64,000 nucleotides of DNA from Bacteroidota bacterium (GTDB lineage Bacteria; Bacteroidota; Bacteroidia; Cytophagales; Spirosomataceae). Below the pieces are notes generated by a model. It worked only from the letters and a program-made list of their open reading frames with translations, searched no databases and was not told the origin of the DNA. Every line of letters starts with the position of its first letter. The first letter of the stretch is position 1. The translations under genes and the position numbers were made by a program. The DNA is taken from the NCBI GenBank assembly GCA_020161355.1, contig JAIUOF010000008.1, positions 182,179 to 246,178 on the forward strand, given 5' to 3'. Shown in pieces: positions 34,437 through 44,100 of this stretch.

Positions 34437-35693
34437 TTAAATTTCATTTTGAACATTTTCCATCTCTTGCCATTCATAAAGCGTATTTTTTGAAGCATCC
34501 CAGTTTGGGTATATCATGAAATGTTTTTCTTTTATCAAATTGAAAACGATTTTCCTTAATTCTCCAATATTTTCGTTGTTTTGAGCAGAAATAAATACCA
34601 CATTGGCATTTTTTTTCAAATAGCTTTCCTTAAACCTTGCCAGATTTTTCACCAAATCTTCTTCAGTAGCTAAATGTTTATCAAGTCCTTCTTCAGATTC
34701 AGGTTCAAAACTATCAAGTTTATTAAAAACAAGAACTGTGGGCTTATCTACCGCACCTATATCGCCAAGAGTTGTATTTACAATGTCGATTTGTTCCTGA
34801 AAAGAAGGATGTGATATATCAACCACATGTAATAAAATGTCTGCTTCTCTAATTTCGTCTAATGTTGACTTAAACGACTCTACCAGCGTTGTCGGAAGTT
34901 TCCGGATAAATCCCACCGTATCAGTCAACAGGAAAGGAATCTGACCAATAACCACTTTTCTGACGGTAGAATCAATCGTGGCAAACAACTTATTTTCAGC
35001 AAATACATCGGTCTTTGCCAGTCTGATCATTAAAGTTGACTTTCCAACATTGGTATATCCTACCAAAGCCACCCTCACCAGTCTGTCCCTTTCTTTACGA
35101 CGGGTCATGGCTTGTTTATCGATTTTTTCGAGTTTGTCTTTCAGGAATGCGATTCTGTCCTGAACAATCCTCTTGTCAGTTTCAAGTTCTTTTTCTCCCG
35201 GTCCACGCATATTGGCATTTCCGCCTTTTTGCTTGCTAAGGTGTGTCCACATACGCGTAAGTCTCGGCAGAAGATATTTGTATTGAGCCAGTTCAACCTG
35301 CCTTTTAGCCTGGTCGGTTTTGGCACGTTGGGCAAAAATATTCAATATCAACAGACTTCTGTCCAATACTTTTTTTTCTGAAAATGCCTTCTCCAGATTT
35401 CTCACCTGTGAAGGGCTCAATTCATCATCGAAAATCACAGTATCAACCGGGTTGATAGCCATCCAGGTTTGGATTTCCTCTAGTTTGCCCTTTCCAACAA
35501 AAGTTTTCTGATCAGGATTTTGCAATCTTTGAACAAAAACTTTCACAGTTTTTATGCCTGAAGTGGTAGCCAAAAATGCCAATTCATCCAAATATTCTTT
35601 TGTTTTTTCAGCATTTTGTTTTTGTGAAATCAAACCCACCAATATGGCAGTTTCCTGAGCTTTTTCTGTAGATATTAAAGGAGTATTAAGCAA
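34437..35693 (-). CDS. hflX: GTPase HflX
   Basis: This 418-residue ribosome-associated GTPase belongs to a family known to split stalled or stressed ribosomes. The N-terminal HflX domain (about 1-190) includes VDTVIFDDELSPSQVRNLEK and the Gly-rich KGGNANMRGPGEKELETDKR. The GTPase domain has the P-loop VALVGYTNVGKSTL near residue 210, G3 DTVGFIRKLP near 257 and G4 VFNKLD near 322. A short C-terminal domain follows. Length and order are normal for the family. Confidence 0.95.
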   Translation of the reverse strand: MLNTPLISTEKAQETAILVGLISQKQNAEKTKEYLDELAFLATTSGIKTVKVFVQRLQNPDQKTFVGKGKLEEIQTWMAINPVDTVIFDDELSPSQVRNLEKAFSEKKVLDRSLLILNIFAQRAKTDQAKRQVELAQYKYLLPRLTRMWTHLSKQKGGNANMRGPGEKELETDKRIVQDRIAFLKDKLEKIDKQAMTRRKERDRLVRVALVGYTNVGKSTLMIRLAKTDVFAENKLFATIDSTVRKVVIGQIPFLLTDTVGFIRKLPTTLVESFKSTLDEIREADILLHVVDISHPSFQEQIDIVNTTLGDIGAVDKPTVLVFNKLDSFEPESEEGLDKHLATEEDLVKNLARFKESYLKKNANVVFISAQNNENIGELRKIVFNLIKEKHFMIYPNWDASKNTLYEWQEMENVQNEI

Positions 35694-35983
35694 ATCTTTT
35701 GTTTTTTTAAAAATTACACTACAAGTATAATATATTTTGCGGGAAAATATTTTAAATAAAGGAAATAGAATGTTTTCTTCTTTTGGATTTTCAATATGCT
35801 TGATTAATTTCCATTTTTCATGATCAAAAAGATGATTTTTTACTTGCCAAAAATTCCTGTGAATATTATTTCTTTTGCCGTTAAATAAAACTTGTTACAT
35901 TTAAGTAATTGAAAATTAGTGTTTAATGATTTTTGTCATTTTTTCAAAAATAACTTTATGAGTTCTGCCATAAAAATTTGGCA

Positions 35984-35991
35984 TAGATTTG
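35984..35991 (+). promoter_or_regulatory. Possible -7 box of a small transcript
   Basis: TAGATTTG fits TAnnTTTG in the long spacer between hflX and smpB. No convincing -33 box was seen. It would start a transcript of about 260 bases ending at the terminator at 36223-36259. Confidence 0.35.
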
Positions 35992-35997
35992 GCTACC

Positions 35998-36259
35998 TAA
36001 TAAGCAACACCGAATTTAGTTATTCAACGGATACATGATATCTGAAGACATAGCTCGAAAAGTGAAAAAATGGCGAATTGATTGGAAATTTGTTTTTCAA
36101 TATTTAAATTTGCTAACTTTTATAAATAGACTTAAAATATTGGAGCATATACTCATAAAGATTTAATCCTTCGTTAGGCCTTACGGCCATCACATGGATT
36201 ATTAGGAAAGCACGTAAGTCGGAATCCCTGTCACTATCATTGAGGCGGGGATTTTTTTT
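35998..36259 (+). ncRNA. Candidate small RNA or leader upstream of smpB
   Basis: The nearly 600-base spacer 35694-36292 has no long gene. Its right part looks like a transcript with a possible promoter at 35984, a hairpin and a strong terminator. In the hairpin, TAATCC (36164-36169) pairs with GGATTA (36196-36201) around an inner GGCC/GGCC pair. A small frame of 43 codons (36035-36166, ATG ATA TCT ... TAA) lies inside and could be chance. No tmRNA tag, RNase P or SRP signature is present. The left part (35694-35983) is AT-rich without visible features. Confidence 0.4.
36223..36259 (+). terminator. Intrinsic terminator upstream of smpB
   Basis: AATCCCTG (36223-36230) pairs with CGGGGATT (36246-36253), with one G-T pair, and is followed by eight T. 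No annotated plus-strand gene precedes it within 600 bases, so it must end an unrecognised transcript. Confidence 0.75.
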
Positions 36260-36260
36260 G

Positions 36261-36268
36261 TACATTTG
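36261..36268 (+). promoter_or_regulatory. -7 box of smpB
   Basis: TACATTTG fits TAnnTTTG, starts directly after the preceding terminator and lies 24 bases before the smpB ATG. An ATTG lies 18 bases upstream, close to the preferred spacing. Confidence 0.55.
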
Positions 36269-36292
36269 CTCCCTGATTTTTCAGAATCAATC

Positions 36293-36745
36293 ATGTCAAG
36301 ATTTCAGAAACATACAGATATTAAAAACAAAAAGGCCTCATTCGAATACTTTTTTATAGATGTGTATTCGGCTGGTATGGTATTGACAGGTACCGAAATT
36401 AAGTCCATAAGGGAAGGAAAAGTAAGCATGGCCGATGCTTATTGTATCGTTGACAAAGGTGAAATTTTGGTTAAAAATCTCAACATCTCAAAATATGAAT
36501 TTGGGACTCACTATAACCACGAACCTATGCGTGAGCGTAAATTACTGCTCCAGAAAAAAGAAATTAAAAAACTAGCTTCCAAACTTACCGACAAAGGTTT
36601 AACCATAATTCCTACCCGAATCTATATCAATGAAAAGGGTCTGGCCAAACTTGATATAGCACTTGCAAAAGGTAAAAAACTATTCGATAAACGCGACTCG
36701 ATCAAAGAAAAAGACCTTCAGCGTGAAAAATCCCGTTTGGATTAA
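36293..36745 (+). CDS. smpB: SsrA-binding protein SmpB
   Basis: This 150-residue protein binds tmRNA and brings it to stalled ribosomes for trans-translation. Typical blocks are NKKASFEYFFIDVYSAGMVL at the start, GTEIKSIREGKVSMADAYC, HEPMRERKLLL and GLAKLDIALAKGKKLFDKR with a basic tail. The start is ATG 36293 (MSRFQKHTD); an upstream TTG lies inside the -7 box. tmRNA itself was not found in the neighbouring spacer. Confidence 0.96.
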   Translation: MSRFQKHTDIKNKKASFEYFFIDVYSAGMVLTGTEIKSIREGKVSMADAYCIVDKGEILVKNLNISKYEFGTHYNHEPMRERKLLLQKKEIKKLASKLTDKGLTIIPTRIYINEKGLAKLDIALAKGKKLFDKRDSIKEKDLQREKSRLD

Positions 36746-36844
36746 TTTGAAGAAATTGTAAATTTTCTTTTCTGACTTCCTTATTTGATATTTTTTAAAT
36801 AAATTGCCTGACAATTAGAATATTAAACCAAAAGCTAATTGTAT

Positions 36845-37372
36845 ATGGGGCGGCACGTTTTGATTTTAAATGCAGACTATAGTGCTATCAGTATATGTTC
36901 AGCACCCAAAGCTTTCCTTTTGGTTTATCTGAAAAAAGCCGAGCTGGTTGCCGAATCAGAGCTTTTTAAACTCAGAACTGTCTCATCCACCTATCCTATG
37001 CCCTCTATAATCAAGCTCAATAAATATGTTTCTGTTCCTTACAAAAGTGTAGTTATGAATCGTAACAATATTTTTAAAAGGGACAATAATTCTTGTATTT
37101 ATTGTGGAAGCAAGCATGACCTTACGCTTGATCACGTAATGCCAAAGTCTCGGGGAGGCAAAACGCACTGGGAAAATCTGGTCACTGCCTGTAAAAAGTG
37201 TAATTCATCCAAGGGAGACCTAACCCCTGAAGAAGCCGGTATGCCACTGAAGATTAAACCTTACAAGCCATCCTTTGTCATGTTTGTGAGAGATTGTTCG
37301 GGTCATTTGGAAGAAAATTGGCTGCCATTTCTGGGTAAAAGAAAACAACAGGAGCTTAGTTCGGCCGGTTAA
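36845..37372 (+). CDS. HNH endonuclease family protein
   Basis: This 175-residue protein starts with MGRHVLILNADYSAISICSA, a conserved N-terminal part of a widespread bacterial HNH family. A zinc-supported HNH site is seen in NNSCIYCGSKHDLTLDHVMP and ENLVTACKKCNSSKG, that is CxxC, DH, N and CxxC. Such proteins are predicted nucleases; the target is unknown. The start is ATG 36845, six bases after a TTG that begins the open frame. No restriction or phage genes are nearby, so it looks like a resident gene. Confidence 0.88.
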   Translation: MGRHVLILNADYSAISICSAPKAFLLVYLKKAELVAESELFKLRTVSSTYPMPSIIKLNKYVSVPYKSVVMNRNNIFKRDNNSCIYCGSKHDLTLDHVMPKSRGGKTHWENLVTACKKCNSSKGDLTPEEAGMPLKIKPYKPSFVMFVRDCSGHLEENWLPFLGKRKQQELSSAG

Positions 37373-37495
37373 TGCTTTATTTTCAATACATCTAACATTA
37401 TTTTAGACTCATCTCCCAAAAAATACCTTTATTTAGACATTTCAATTATTTCTTCAACTTTCCTTTCAGGAGACTTCAATTTTTTTATATAAATA

Positions 37496-37526
37496 TTTGA
37501 AATTCAACTGATTTCAACTACCTTTG
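37496..37526 (+). promoter_or_regulatory. Promoter of rpsA
   Basis: TTTG (37496-37499), 19 bases, TACCTTTG (37519-37526) is an exact match to the Bacteroidota promoter pattern. It implies a leader of about 65 bases before the ATG. Confidence 0.75.
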
Positions 37527-37598
37527 CACTCCTTTTAACAAGGTAAATATATTTTTTTAACAATTTTCGATAGGAAAGCTCGGCCTATTGATGTAATA

Positions 37599-39440
37599 AT
37601 GAGCGTCTTACAAACATTTATGGCAAATTATACATTCCCCGATTTTGATTGGGAAAAAGTAACCAAAAAAGGTATCGGTGGCGGTTACACAGCTGCAGAA
37701 AAAGCTGATCTGGAAAAAGTTTATGGAGAGACTTTCTCTGCTATCGAAGAAAAAGACGTAGTTGATGCCCTTATTGTTGGTATCACTGACAGAGAAGTTT
37801 TACTAAACATTGGCTTCAAATCTGACGGTATCGTATCTCGTTCCGAATTCCGTGACCTGCCTGACCTTAAAGTGGGTGACAAAGTAGAAGTGTTTATCGA
37901 AAAACAGGAAGATGCACTTGGTCAGTTGGTTATCTCACGCAAAAAAGCAAGAATCCTTACAGCATGGACCAAAATTGAAGCTGCTCTTGAAACTGACATC
38001 ATCGTTGATGCCCTTATCAAGCGTCGTACCAAAGGTGGTCTTATTGTTGACATCTATGGAATTGAGGCCTTCTTACCTGGTTCTCAAATCGATGTTAAGC
38101 CTATCCGCGATTTCGATGTGTTCGTTGGAAAACGTATGGAAGTTAAAGTTGTGAAAATCAACCATACCAACGACAACGTAGTAGTTTCGCATAAAGTATT
38201 GATCGAAAAAGACCTTGAATCACAACGTCAATTGATCCTGACTAACCTTGAAAAAGGACAGGTGTTGGAAGGCGTCGTTAAAAATATTACCAACTTCGGT
38301 GTATTCATTGACCTTGGTGGCGTAGATGGTCTTTTACATATTACTGATATTTCATGGGGTCGTGTTAATCATCCAAATGAAGTACTTAACCTTGACGACA
38401 AAATCAAAGTGGTTGTACTTGACTTCGATGATGATAAAAAACGTATCTCATTGGGTATGAAGCAACTTGAAGCTCACCCTTGGGATTCATTGGCCGAAAC
38501 CCTTGAAGTTGGTTCTAAAGTAAGTGGAAAAATCGTAAACATCGCCGACTACGGTGCATTCCTTGAGCTTAAGCCGGGTGTTGAAGGTTTGATCCACGTT
38601 TCTGAAATGTCATGGTCACAGCACTTGAGAAATCCTTCTGATTTCTTGCAAATCGGTGACGATATCTCTGCAGTAGTTTTGACCTTGGACAAAGAAGAAA
38701 GGAAAATGTCATTGGGCATCAAGCAATTGACCGAAGATCCTTGGACAAAACAAGATCTTTTGGCTAAATACGCCATAGGTACTAAACATAAAGGTACTGT
38801 TAGAAACCTTACCAACTTTGGTTTATTCCTTGAGTTGGAAGAAGGTATCGATGGTCTGGTTCACGTTTCCGATCTTTCATGGACTAAGAAAATCAAACAT
38901 CCTTCAGATTTCGTGAAAATCGGTGATGAGCTTGAAGTAATCGTTCTTGAGTTAGATGTTGAAAACCGCAGACTTGCCCTTAGTCACAAACACCTCGAAG
39001 AAAACCCTTGGGATACTTTCGAGTCAGTTTTTGAGCCGGGTACCGTTCAAGAATGTACTATTGTTGGTAAAAATGACAAGCAGGTTACACTCGAATTGCC
39101 ATATGGTATCGAAGGTCAGGCCTTGTTGAAAGGTATCAGCAAACAAGACGGAACAGTAGGTGAAGTAGGAGAGAAACTCTCTTTTGAAGTTATTGAATTT
39201 AACAAAGAAGAGAAGAAAATTGTACTTTCTCATACCAAAACCTGGGAAGCTCCAAAAGATGAGCCAAAATCTGACAAAAAGAAGCCAGCTAAAGGTGGAG
39301 ATAAAGTAAAATTGCCTGAAGCGGAAAAATCCACTCTGGGTGATATTTCTGCTCTTGCAGCTTTGAAAGATCAATTGGAAAGCGAAGAAGCATCTCCAAA
39401 AAAGAAAGCAGCTTCCAAGAAAAAATCAGATGAAGCTTAA
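37599..39440 (+). CDS. rpsA: 30S ribosomal protein S1
   Basis: This 613-residue protein helps mRNA binding on the small subunit. It contains several S1/OB repeats; the clearest are GQVLEGVVKNITNFGVFIDL, GSKVSGKIVNIADYGAFLEL and GTKHKGTVRNLTNFGLFLEL. Each is followed by a GLxHxSxxSW block. The C-terminal tail is Lys/Glu/Ala-rich and probably disordered. The start could be ATG 37599 or, seven codons later, ATG 37620 (MANYTFPDFDWE). S1 in other bacteria controls its own translation; the leader here may serve that, which is inference. Confidence 0.95.
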   Translation: MSVLQTFMANYTFPDFDWEKVTKKGIGGGYTAAEKADLEKVYGETFSAIEEKDVVDALIVGITDREVLLNIGFKSDGIVSRSEFRDLPDLKVGDKVEVFIEKQEDALGQLVISRKKARILTAWTKIEAALETDIIVDALIKRRTKGGLIVDIYGIEAFLPGSQIDVKPIRDFDVFVGKRMEVKVVKINHTNDNVVVSHKVLIEKDLESQRQLILTNLEKGQVLEGVVKNITNFGVFIDLGGVDGLLHITDISWGRVNHPNEVLNLDDKIKVVVLDFDDDKKRISLGMKQLEAHPWDSLAETLEVGSKVSGKIVNIADYGAFLELKPGVEGLIHVSEMSWSQHLRNPSDFLQIGDDISAVVLTLDKEERKMSLGIKQLTEDPWTKQDLLAKYAIGTKHKGTVRNLTNFGLFLELEEGIDGLVHVSDLSWTKKIKHPSDFVKIGDELEVIVLELDVENRRLALSHKHLEENPWDTFESVFEPGTVQECTIVGKNDKQVTLELPYGIEGQALLKGISKQDGTVGEVGEKLSFEVIEFNKEEKKIVLSHTKTWEAPKDEPKSDKKKPAKGGDKVKLPEAEKSTLGDISALAALKDQLESEEASPKKKAASKKKSDEA

Positions 39441-39462
39441 TTCTTTAATAAAGTAAAATTCG

Positions 39463-39498
39463 AAAAATGGTCATCAGAATATGGTGACCATTTTTTTG
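39463..39498 (+). terminator. Intrinsic terminator of rpsA
   Basis: AAAAATGGTCA (39463-39473) pairs with TGACCATTTTT (39485-39495) and is followed by more T. Confidence 0.92.
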
Positions 39499-39590
39499 TC
39501 TAAAAATCCTTATTATTAAGCTTTAATGTAATTCGACTCTTTAAAAGCTATAAATGCAACCTACTTAATCTTATAAATTTTAAAGTATTT

Positions 39591-39622
39591 TTTGGCGACT
39601 TGGCATTTTGGTCGTAAATTTG
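39591..39622 (+). promoter_or_regulatory. Promoter of tRNA-Cys
   Basis: TTTG (39591-39594), 20 bases, TAAATTTG (39615-39622) match the Bacteroidota promoter pattern, 16 bases before the tRNA. Confidence 0.75.
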
Positions 39623-39638
39623 CATTCCTTTTAATAAA

Positions 39639-39709
39639 GGTCCTGTGGCCGAGTGGCTAGGCAGAGCTCTGCAAAAGCTTGTACAGCGGTTCGAATCCGC
39701 TCGGGACCT
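39639..39709 (+). tRNA. tRNA-Cys (GCA)
   Basis: The 71-base cloverleaf has acceptor arms GGTCCTG (39639-39645) and CGGGACC (39702-39708) and the D-arm GCCGAGTGGCTAGGC. The anticodon loop is CTGCAAA with anticodon GCA, and the T-arm is GCGGTTCGAATCCGC. The discriminator base is T, as expected for tRNA-Cys. CCA is not encoded. It has its own promoter and terminator. Confidence 0.96.
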
Positions 39710-39737
39710 CACAATAAAAGTTCCGAAAACTTAAATT

Positions 39738-39788
39738 AATACCATTTGGATTAGCTATTTTATAGCACTTTCAAATGGTATTTTTTTA
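39738..39788 (+). terminator. Terminator of tRNA-Cys
   Basis: AATACCATTTG (39738-39748) pairs perfectly with CAAATGGTATT (39772-39782) and is followed by a T-run. Confidence 0.88.
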
Positions 39789-39875
39789 TTTTAAATTATT
39801 TATAATCAGCAATTTATTTTGTTATTTAAAATCTTTCTAAATTTATTCATGTGTCAGAAAAATAATAATACATAC

Positions 39876-39906
39876 TTTGAAAGAAAATAATCCTACATTA
39901 GCTTTG
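39876..39906 (+). promoter_or_regulatory. Promoter of the act operon
   Basis: TTTG (39876-39879), 19 bases, TAGCTTTG (39899-39906) match the Bacteroidota promoter pattern, 32 bases before the actA ATG. Confidence 0.75.
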
Positions 39907-39938
39907 CATCTTGAAAAATTGCAATATTATATTTTAAA

Positions 39939-41141
39939 ATGATTAATAATATTTCGAAAAAATTACTATCCTTCATCATTGTTCTTTCTTCATTCCAATT
40001 GAGCGTCATTGCTCAGGATGGCGATGCTGCAGCCGGTGAAACTCTGTTCAAAAACAATTGTGCTCAATGTCACGCTACCGATGCCTCGGTTATCGTTGGG
40101 CCTGGTATGGCAGGAATTGAAGACAGAAGAGATGCTGCCTGGATAAAGAAATGGGTCAATAACCCCGCAGCGGTTATTGCAAGTGGTGATAAATATGCGG
40201 TTGAATTATATGAAAAATTCAACAAAACACAGATGACAGCATTCCCTGCTTTTGGAGAAGCTGAAATCAAAAATATTCTTGCATACATCAAGCAAGCCAA
40301 TTCTGCCCCTGCTCCGACTGCTGCCCCAGCTGATGGTGCTGCTGCTGCTCAAGCTCAGGACACAGGTGGTGGCCAATTCTTTAATATAGTTCTTGTGGTG
40401 CTTTTGGTTATCATGGGAATGGTTTTGGTCGCACTTTTGGCTGTTCTCAATCTTCTTACTAAACTATCAACTGCAGATGGAGAAGAATATAAAAGCCCAA
40501 TGGATGCCCTTAAGGCTAACCTAAAAGGTTTGGCCGCTGACAAAACTATTCGTACTGCTGCTGTTTGGCTTTTTATTATACTAGCTACAAAAGCATCGTT
40601 GGATGGAATGTTTAAAATTGGAGTTCATCAGGGATATGCTCCTGAACAACCCATTAAATTTTCACACAAACTACATGCAGGTGATATGCAAATAAATTGT
40701 GCATATTGTCATACTGGTGTCTACAAAGGAAAACAATCTGGGATTCCTTCCTCAAGTATTTGTATGAATTGCCACAATACCATTAAGAAAGAATCTCCTG
40801 AGATACAGAAAATCTATGCGGCAATTGAAAAAAATCAGCCTATTGAATGGGTTAGGGTGCACAATTTGCCCGATTTAGCATATTTTAATCACTCTCAACA
40901 TACTACTGTTGGTGGATTAGATTGTGCTAATTGCCATGGTGATATTCAGAAAATGGAAGTCGTAGAGCAACGATCTACACTCACAATGGGCTGGTGTATT
41001 GACTGTCACCGCAAAACCGATGTGAACTCAAAAGGAAATGCTTATTATGATGCATTATTAACTGCTCATAAAAGTACTTCTAAGGAAACTATGAAAGTTG
41101 AAGACAATGGTGGATTAGAGTGTGCTAAATGTCATTATTAA
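39939..41141 (+). CDS. actA: Alternative complex III, multiheme cytochrome c subunit ActA
   Basis: This 400-residue exported electron carrier of the quinol:cytochrome c oxidoreductase ACIII has six CxxCH heme sites. CAQCH lies in an N-terminal cytochrome c domain (about 30-120). CAYCH, CMNCH, CANCH, CIDCH and CAKCH follow in the C-terminal pentaheme part. A signal peptide, an Ala/Pro linker and membrane segments near 150-170 and 210-230 are visible. It is the first gene of actABCDEF, in the order known for this complex. The extra N-terminal monoheme domain makes six hemes instead of the usual five. Confidence 0.94.
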   Translation: MINNISKKLLSFIIVLSSFQLSVIAQDGDAAAGETLFKNNCAQCHATDASVIVGPGMAGIEDRRDAAWIKKWVNNPAAVIASGDKYAVELYEKFNKTQMTAFPAFGEAEIKNILAYIKQANSAPAPTAAPADGAAAAQAQDTGGGQFFNIVLVVLLVIMGMVLVALLAVLNLLTKLSTADGEEYKSPMDALKANLKGLAADKTIRTAAVWLFIILATKASLDGMFKIGVHQGYAPEQPIKFSHKLHAGDMQINCAYCHTGVYKGKQSGIPSSSICMNCHNTIKKESPEIQKIYAAIEKNQPIEWVRVHNLPDLAYFNHSQHTTVGGLDCANCHGDIQKMEVVEQRSTLTMGWCIDCHRKTDVNSKGNAYYDALLTAHKSTSKETMKVEDNGGLECAKCHY

Positions 41142-41177
41142 TTAAAGAAATACAAAATCATTTATATAAAATAACTC

Positions 41178-44100
41178 ATGGAGAATACTAATAAAAAGTA
41201 TTGGAAAGGTGTTGAAGAGTTAAAAAACGATATTGAGCTCGTGAAAAATTCAGAGAGAGAATTTAATCTTGAAGGACTGGAATCGGGAACATATCGTAGA
41301 GATTTTTTAAAAATGTTAGGTTTTGGAGTTGCTGCTGTATCATTGGCAGCTTGCGACGCTCCGGTAAGAAAGTCGATTCCTTATCTTAATAAGCCTGAAG
41401 ATGTAGAGCCAGGTATTCCTAACTATTACGCTACGTCTTATAATGTAGGGGGCAACTATTCCAGTGTTTTAGTTAAAACAAGAGAAGGAAGACCTATTAA
41501 AATAGAAGGTAATAAGCTTTCTGGCGTTACCAGAGGTGGTGTTAACGCTCAAGTTCATGCATCTGTTCTTTCTTTATATGATTCAGAAAAATTAAAAGAT
41601 CCTAAAAAAGAAGGTAAAAAAACTACCTGGGAAGAGTTAGATAAAGAGGTTTCTGCCGCTTTGGCTTCTTCTCAAAATATTAGGATAGTTTCTAATACAA
41701 TTATTTCGCCTACTACAAAAGCAGTAATTGCGGATTTTGCGAAAAAATACCCTTCTGCCAAGCATATCACCTATGATGCAAATTCGGCATCGGGTCTGAT
41801 TGAGGCCAATGCTGCAAGTTTTGGGAAAGCAGTAATTCCTTCATATCTGTTCAATAAAGCCAATGTTATCGTTGGTGTGAATTGTGATTTCCTTGGAACC
41901 TGGATTAGTCCAATTGAATATTCTTCTCTCTGGGCTGAAGGAAGGAAAGTAAGTAGTGCCAAAGGGGGTAAAAAAACCATGTCTCGTCATTATCAGTTTG
42001 AAACCGGGATGACCGTTACGGGTGCAAATGCTGACTATAGGGGAACAATCAAGCCTTCTCAAGAAGGTATAATATTGGCTAATCTTTACAATAAATTAGT
42101 TGCAATTCTGGGTTCTGGTTCAGCACTTTCAGTAGCTAAACTTGACACGCAATACCTTGATAAATGTGCCAAAGACCTTGCCGCCGCCAAAGGAGCAGGC
42201 TTGGTGGTAAGTGGTTCAAATGATGCCTCTGTTCAAACTATAGTTAATGGTATAAACAGCCTCCTTGGAAATATTGGTACTACAATTGATTTTGGAACTA
42301 CTGTTAACTATCGTCAGGGAAGTGATGCACAATTAGCCCAGTTTGCCTCTGAGCTTAAATCCGGTGTTGTTGATACCGTGATTTTCCTTGGTGCAAATCC
42401 GGTTTACGATTCGATTAAAGGTGCTGATATTGCCGAAGGCTTGAAAAAAGTAAAATTGAGTGTTTCTGTTTCTGAAACTGAAACTGAGACTTCAAAACTT
42501 TGCAAATACATTGCCACAAGTACCCATTATCTTGAGTCTTGGGGAGATGCCAATCCAAAGACGGGTTATTATTCCCTGATACAACCTTGTATCTCAAACA
42601 TATTCAATTCTCGCCAGGCCGAATCAAGTCTATTAACCTGGGCTGGTCAACCAGCAGATTATTTGACGTACTTGAAATCTTTTTGGAATGCTAATATTCT
42701 TGGAGGTTCATCCTGGACAAAAGCACTTCATGATGGAGTTCTGGAATCACCTGTGGCCAGTGTCTCAGGTGCCACCTTTAATGGTAATCTTGCCGCTGCA
42801 GTAGCTTCTTTGAAGACTGGAAAAGGTATTGAGTTATCAGTTTTTGAAAATGTAACTATCGGAACGGGTATTCAGGCAAATAATCCATGGTTGTTGGAAA
42901 CACCAGATCCTATTACAAAGGTTACCTGGGAAAATACAGCCAATATTTCTCAAAAAACAGCAGCGGATCTTGGTTTGTCAGCAGGTGATTGGGTAAATGT
43001 TACCGTTGGTAAAGTTTCAAAAGAGCTTCCTTTGGTAATTCAACCGGGACAGGCCAACGAAACAGTTTCGATTGCGATGGGATTTGGCAGAACTTCCGCT
43101 GGTAAAGCAGGAAATACCGGAACCGAAGTTTTAAGTTTTCTTTCCGGAGCCACTTCTGCCTCCAATCTTTGGGTAGGCGATGTAAAAATTGAGAAAACAA
43201 AAAGTGGATATACACTTCCTCAGACTCAAACTCATGAAACTTACATGGGTCGTGAAGCTGTAATCCAGGAAACTATCCTCAGTAAATATGTAAAAGACCC
43301 CAAAGCCGGAAGATTTGAGCCAAAAATTGGTACTTCTGATGGTTTGAAAAAGCCATATTCTATTTCACTTTGGAATGGTCATGACAAGAAGAACCATAGC
43401 TGGGGCATGGTAATTGACCTCAACACTTGTACTGGTTGTGCTTCTTGTTTGGTAAGTTGTCAGGCTGAAAACAATGTTCCGGTAGTAGGTAAAGCTGAAG
43501 TTGCGAGAGCAAGAGAGATGCACTGGATTAGAATTGACAGATATTATAGTTCTGATGCTCCCCATGAAAGAGGATACAGTATAGGCGGTTTTAAAGAAAT
43601 GGAAAAAGCTTCAGAAAATCCAGAGGTGGTATTCCAGCCTATGATGTGTCAGCATTGTTCCAATGCTCCATGCGAAACCGTTTGCCCTGTTTTGGCTACC
43701 ACCCATAGCTCTGAAGGACTTAACCAGATGACTTATAACCGTTGTGTTGGAACAAGATATTGTGCTAACAACTGTCCGTACAAAGTTCGTAGATTTAACT
43801 GGTTCAAGTATTTTGAAAATGATAATTTTGACTATAATCTCAATAATGATTTAGGGAAAATGGTACTCAATCCTGATGTTACTGTTAGGTCAAGAGGGGT
43901 TATTGAAAAGTGTTCAATGTGTGTTCAAAGGATTCAGGCCGGTAAGCTTACAGCAAAAAGTGAGAAACGTCGTCCGGTTGATGGAGAGATTGAGACAGCC
44001 TGTTCGCAGTCTTGTCCAACAGGAGCAATTGTTTTCGGAGATATGTTGGATCCAAATACCAAAATCTCAAAACTCCTGGCTCAGGAATCAGAAGGAAGAG

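Noticed and set aside
35998..36259. tmRNA next to smpB
   Set aside because: No tRNA-like ends, no tag-coding Ala-Leu-Ala-Ala type frame, and the segment is shorter than a typical tmRNA.
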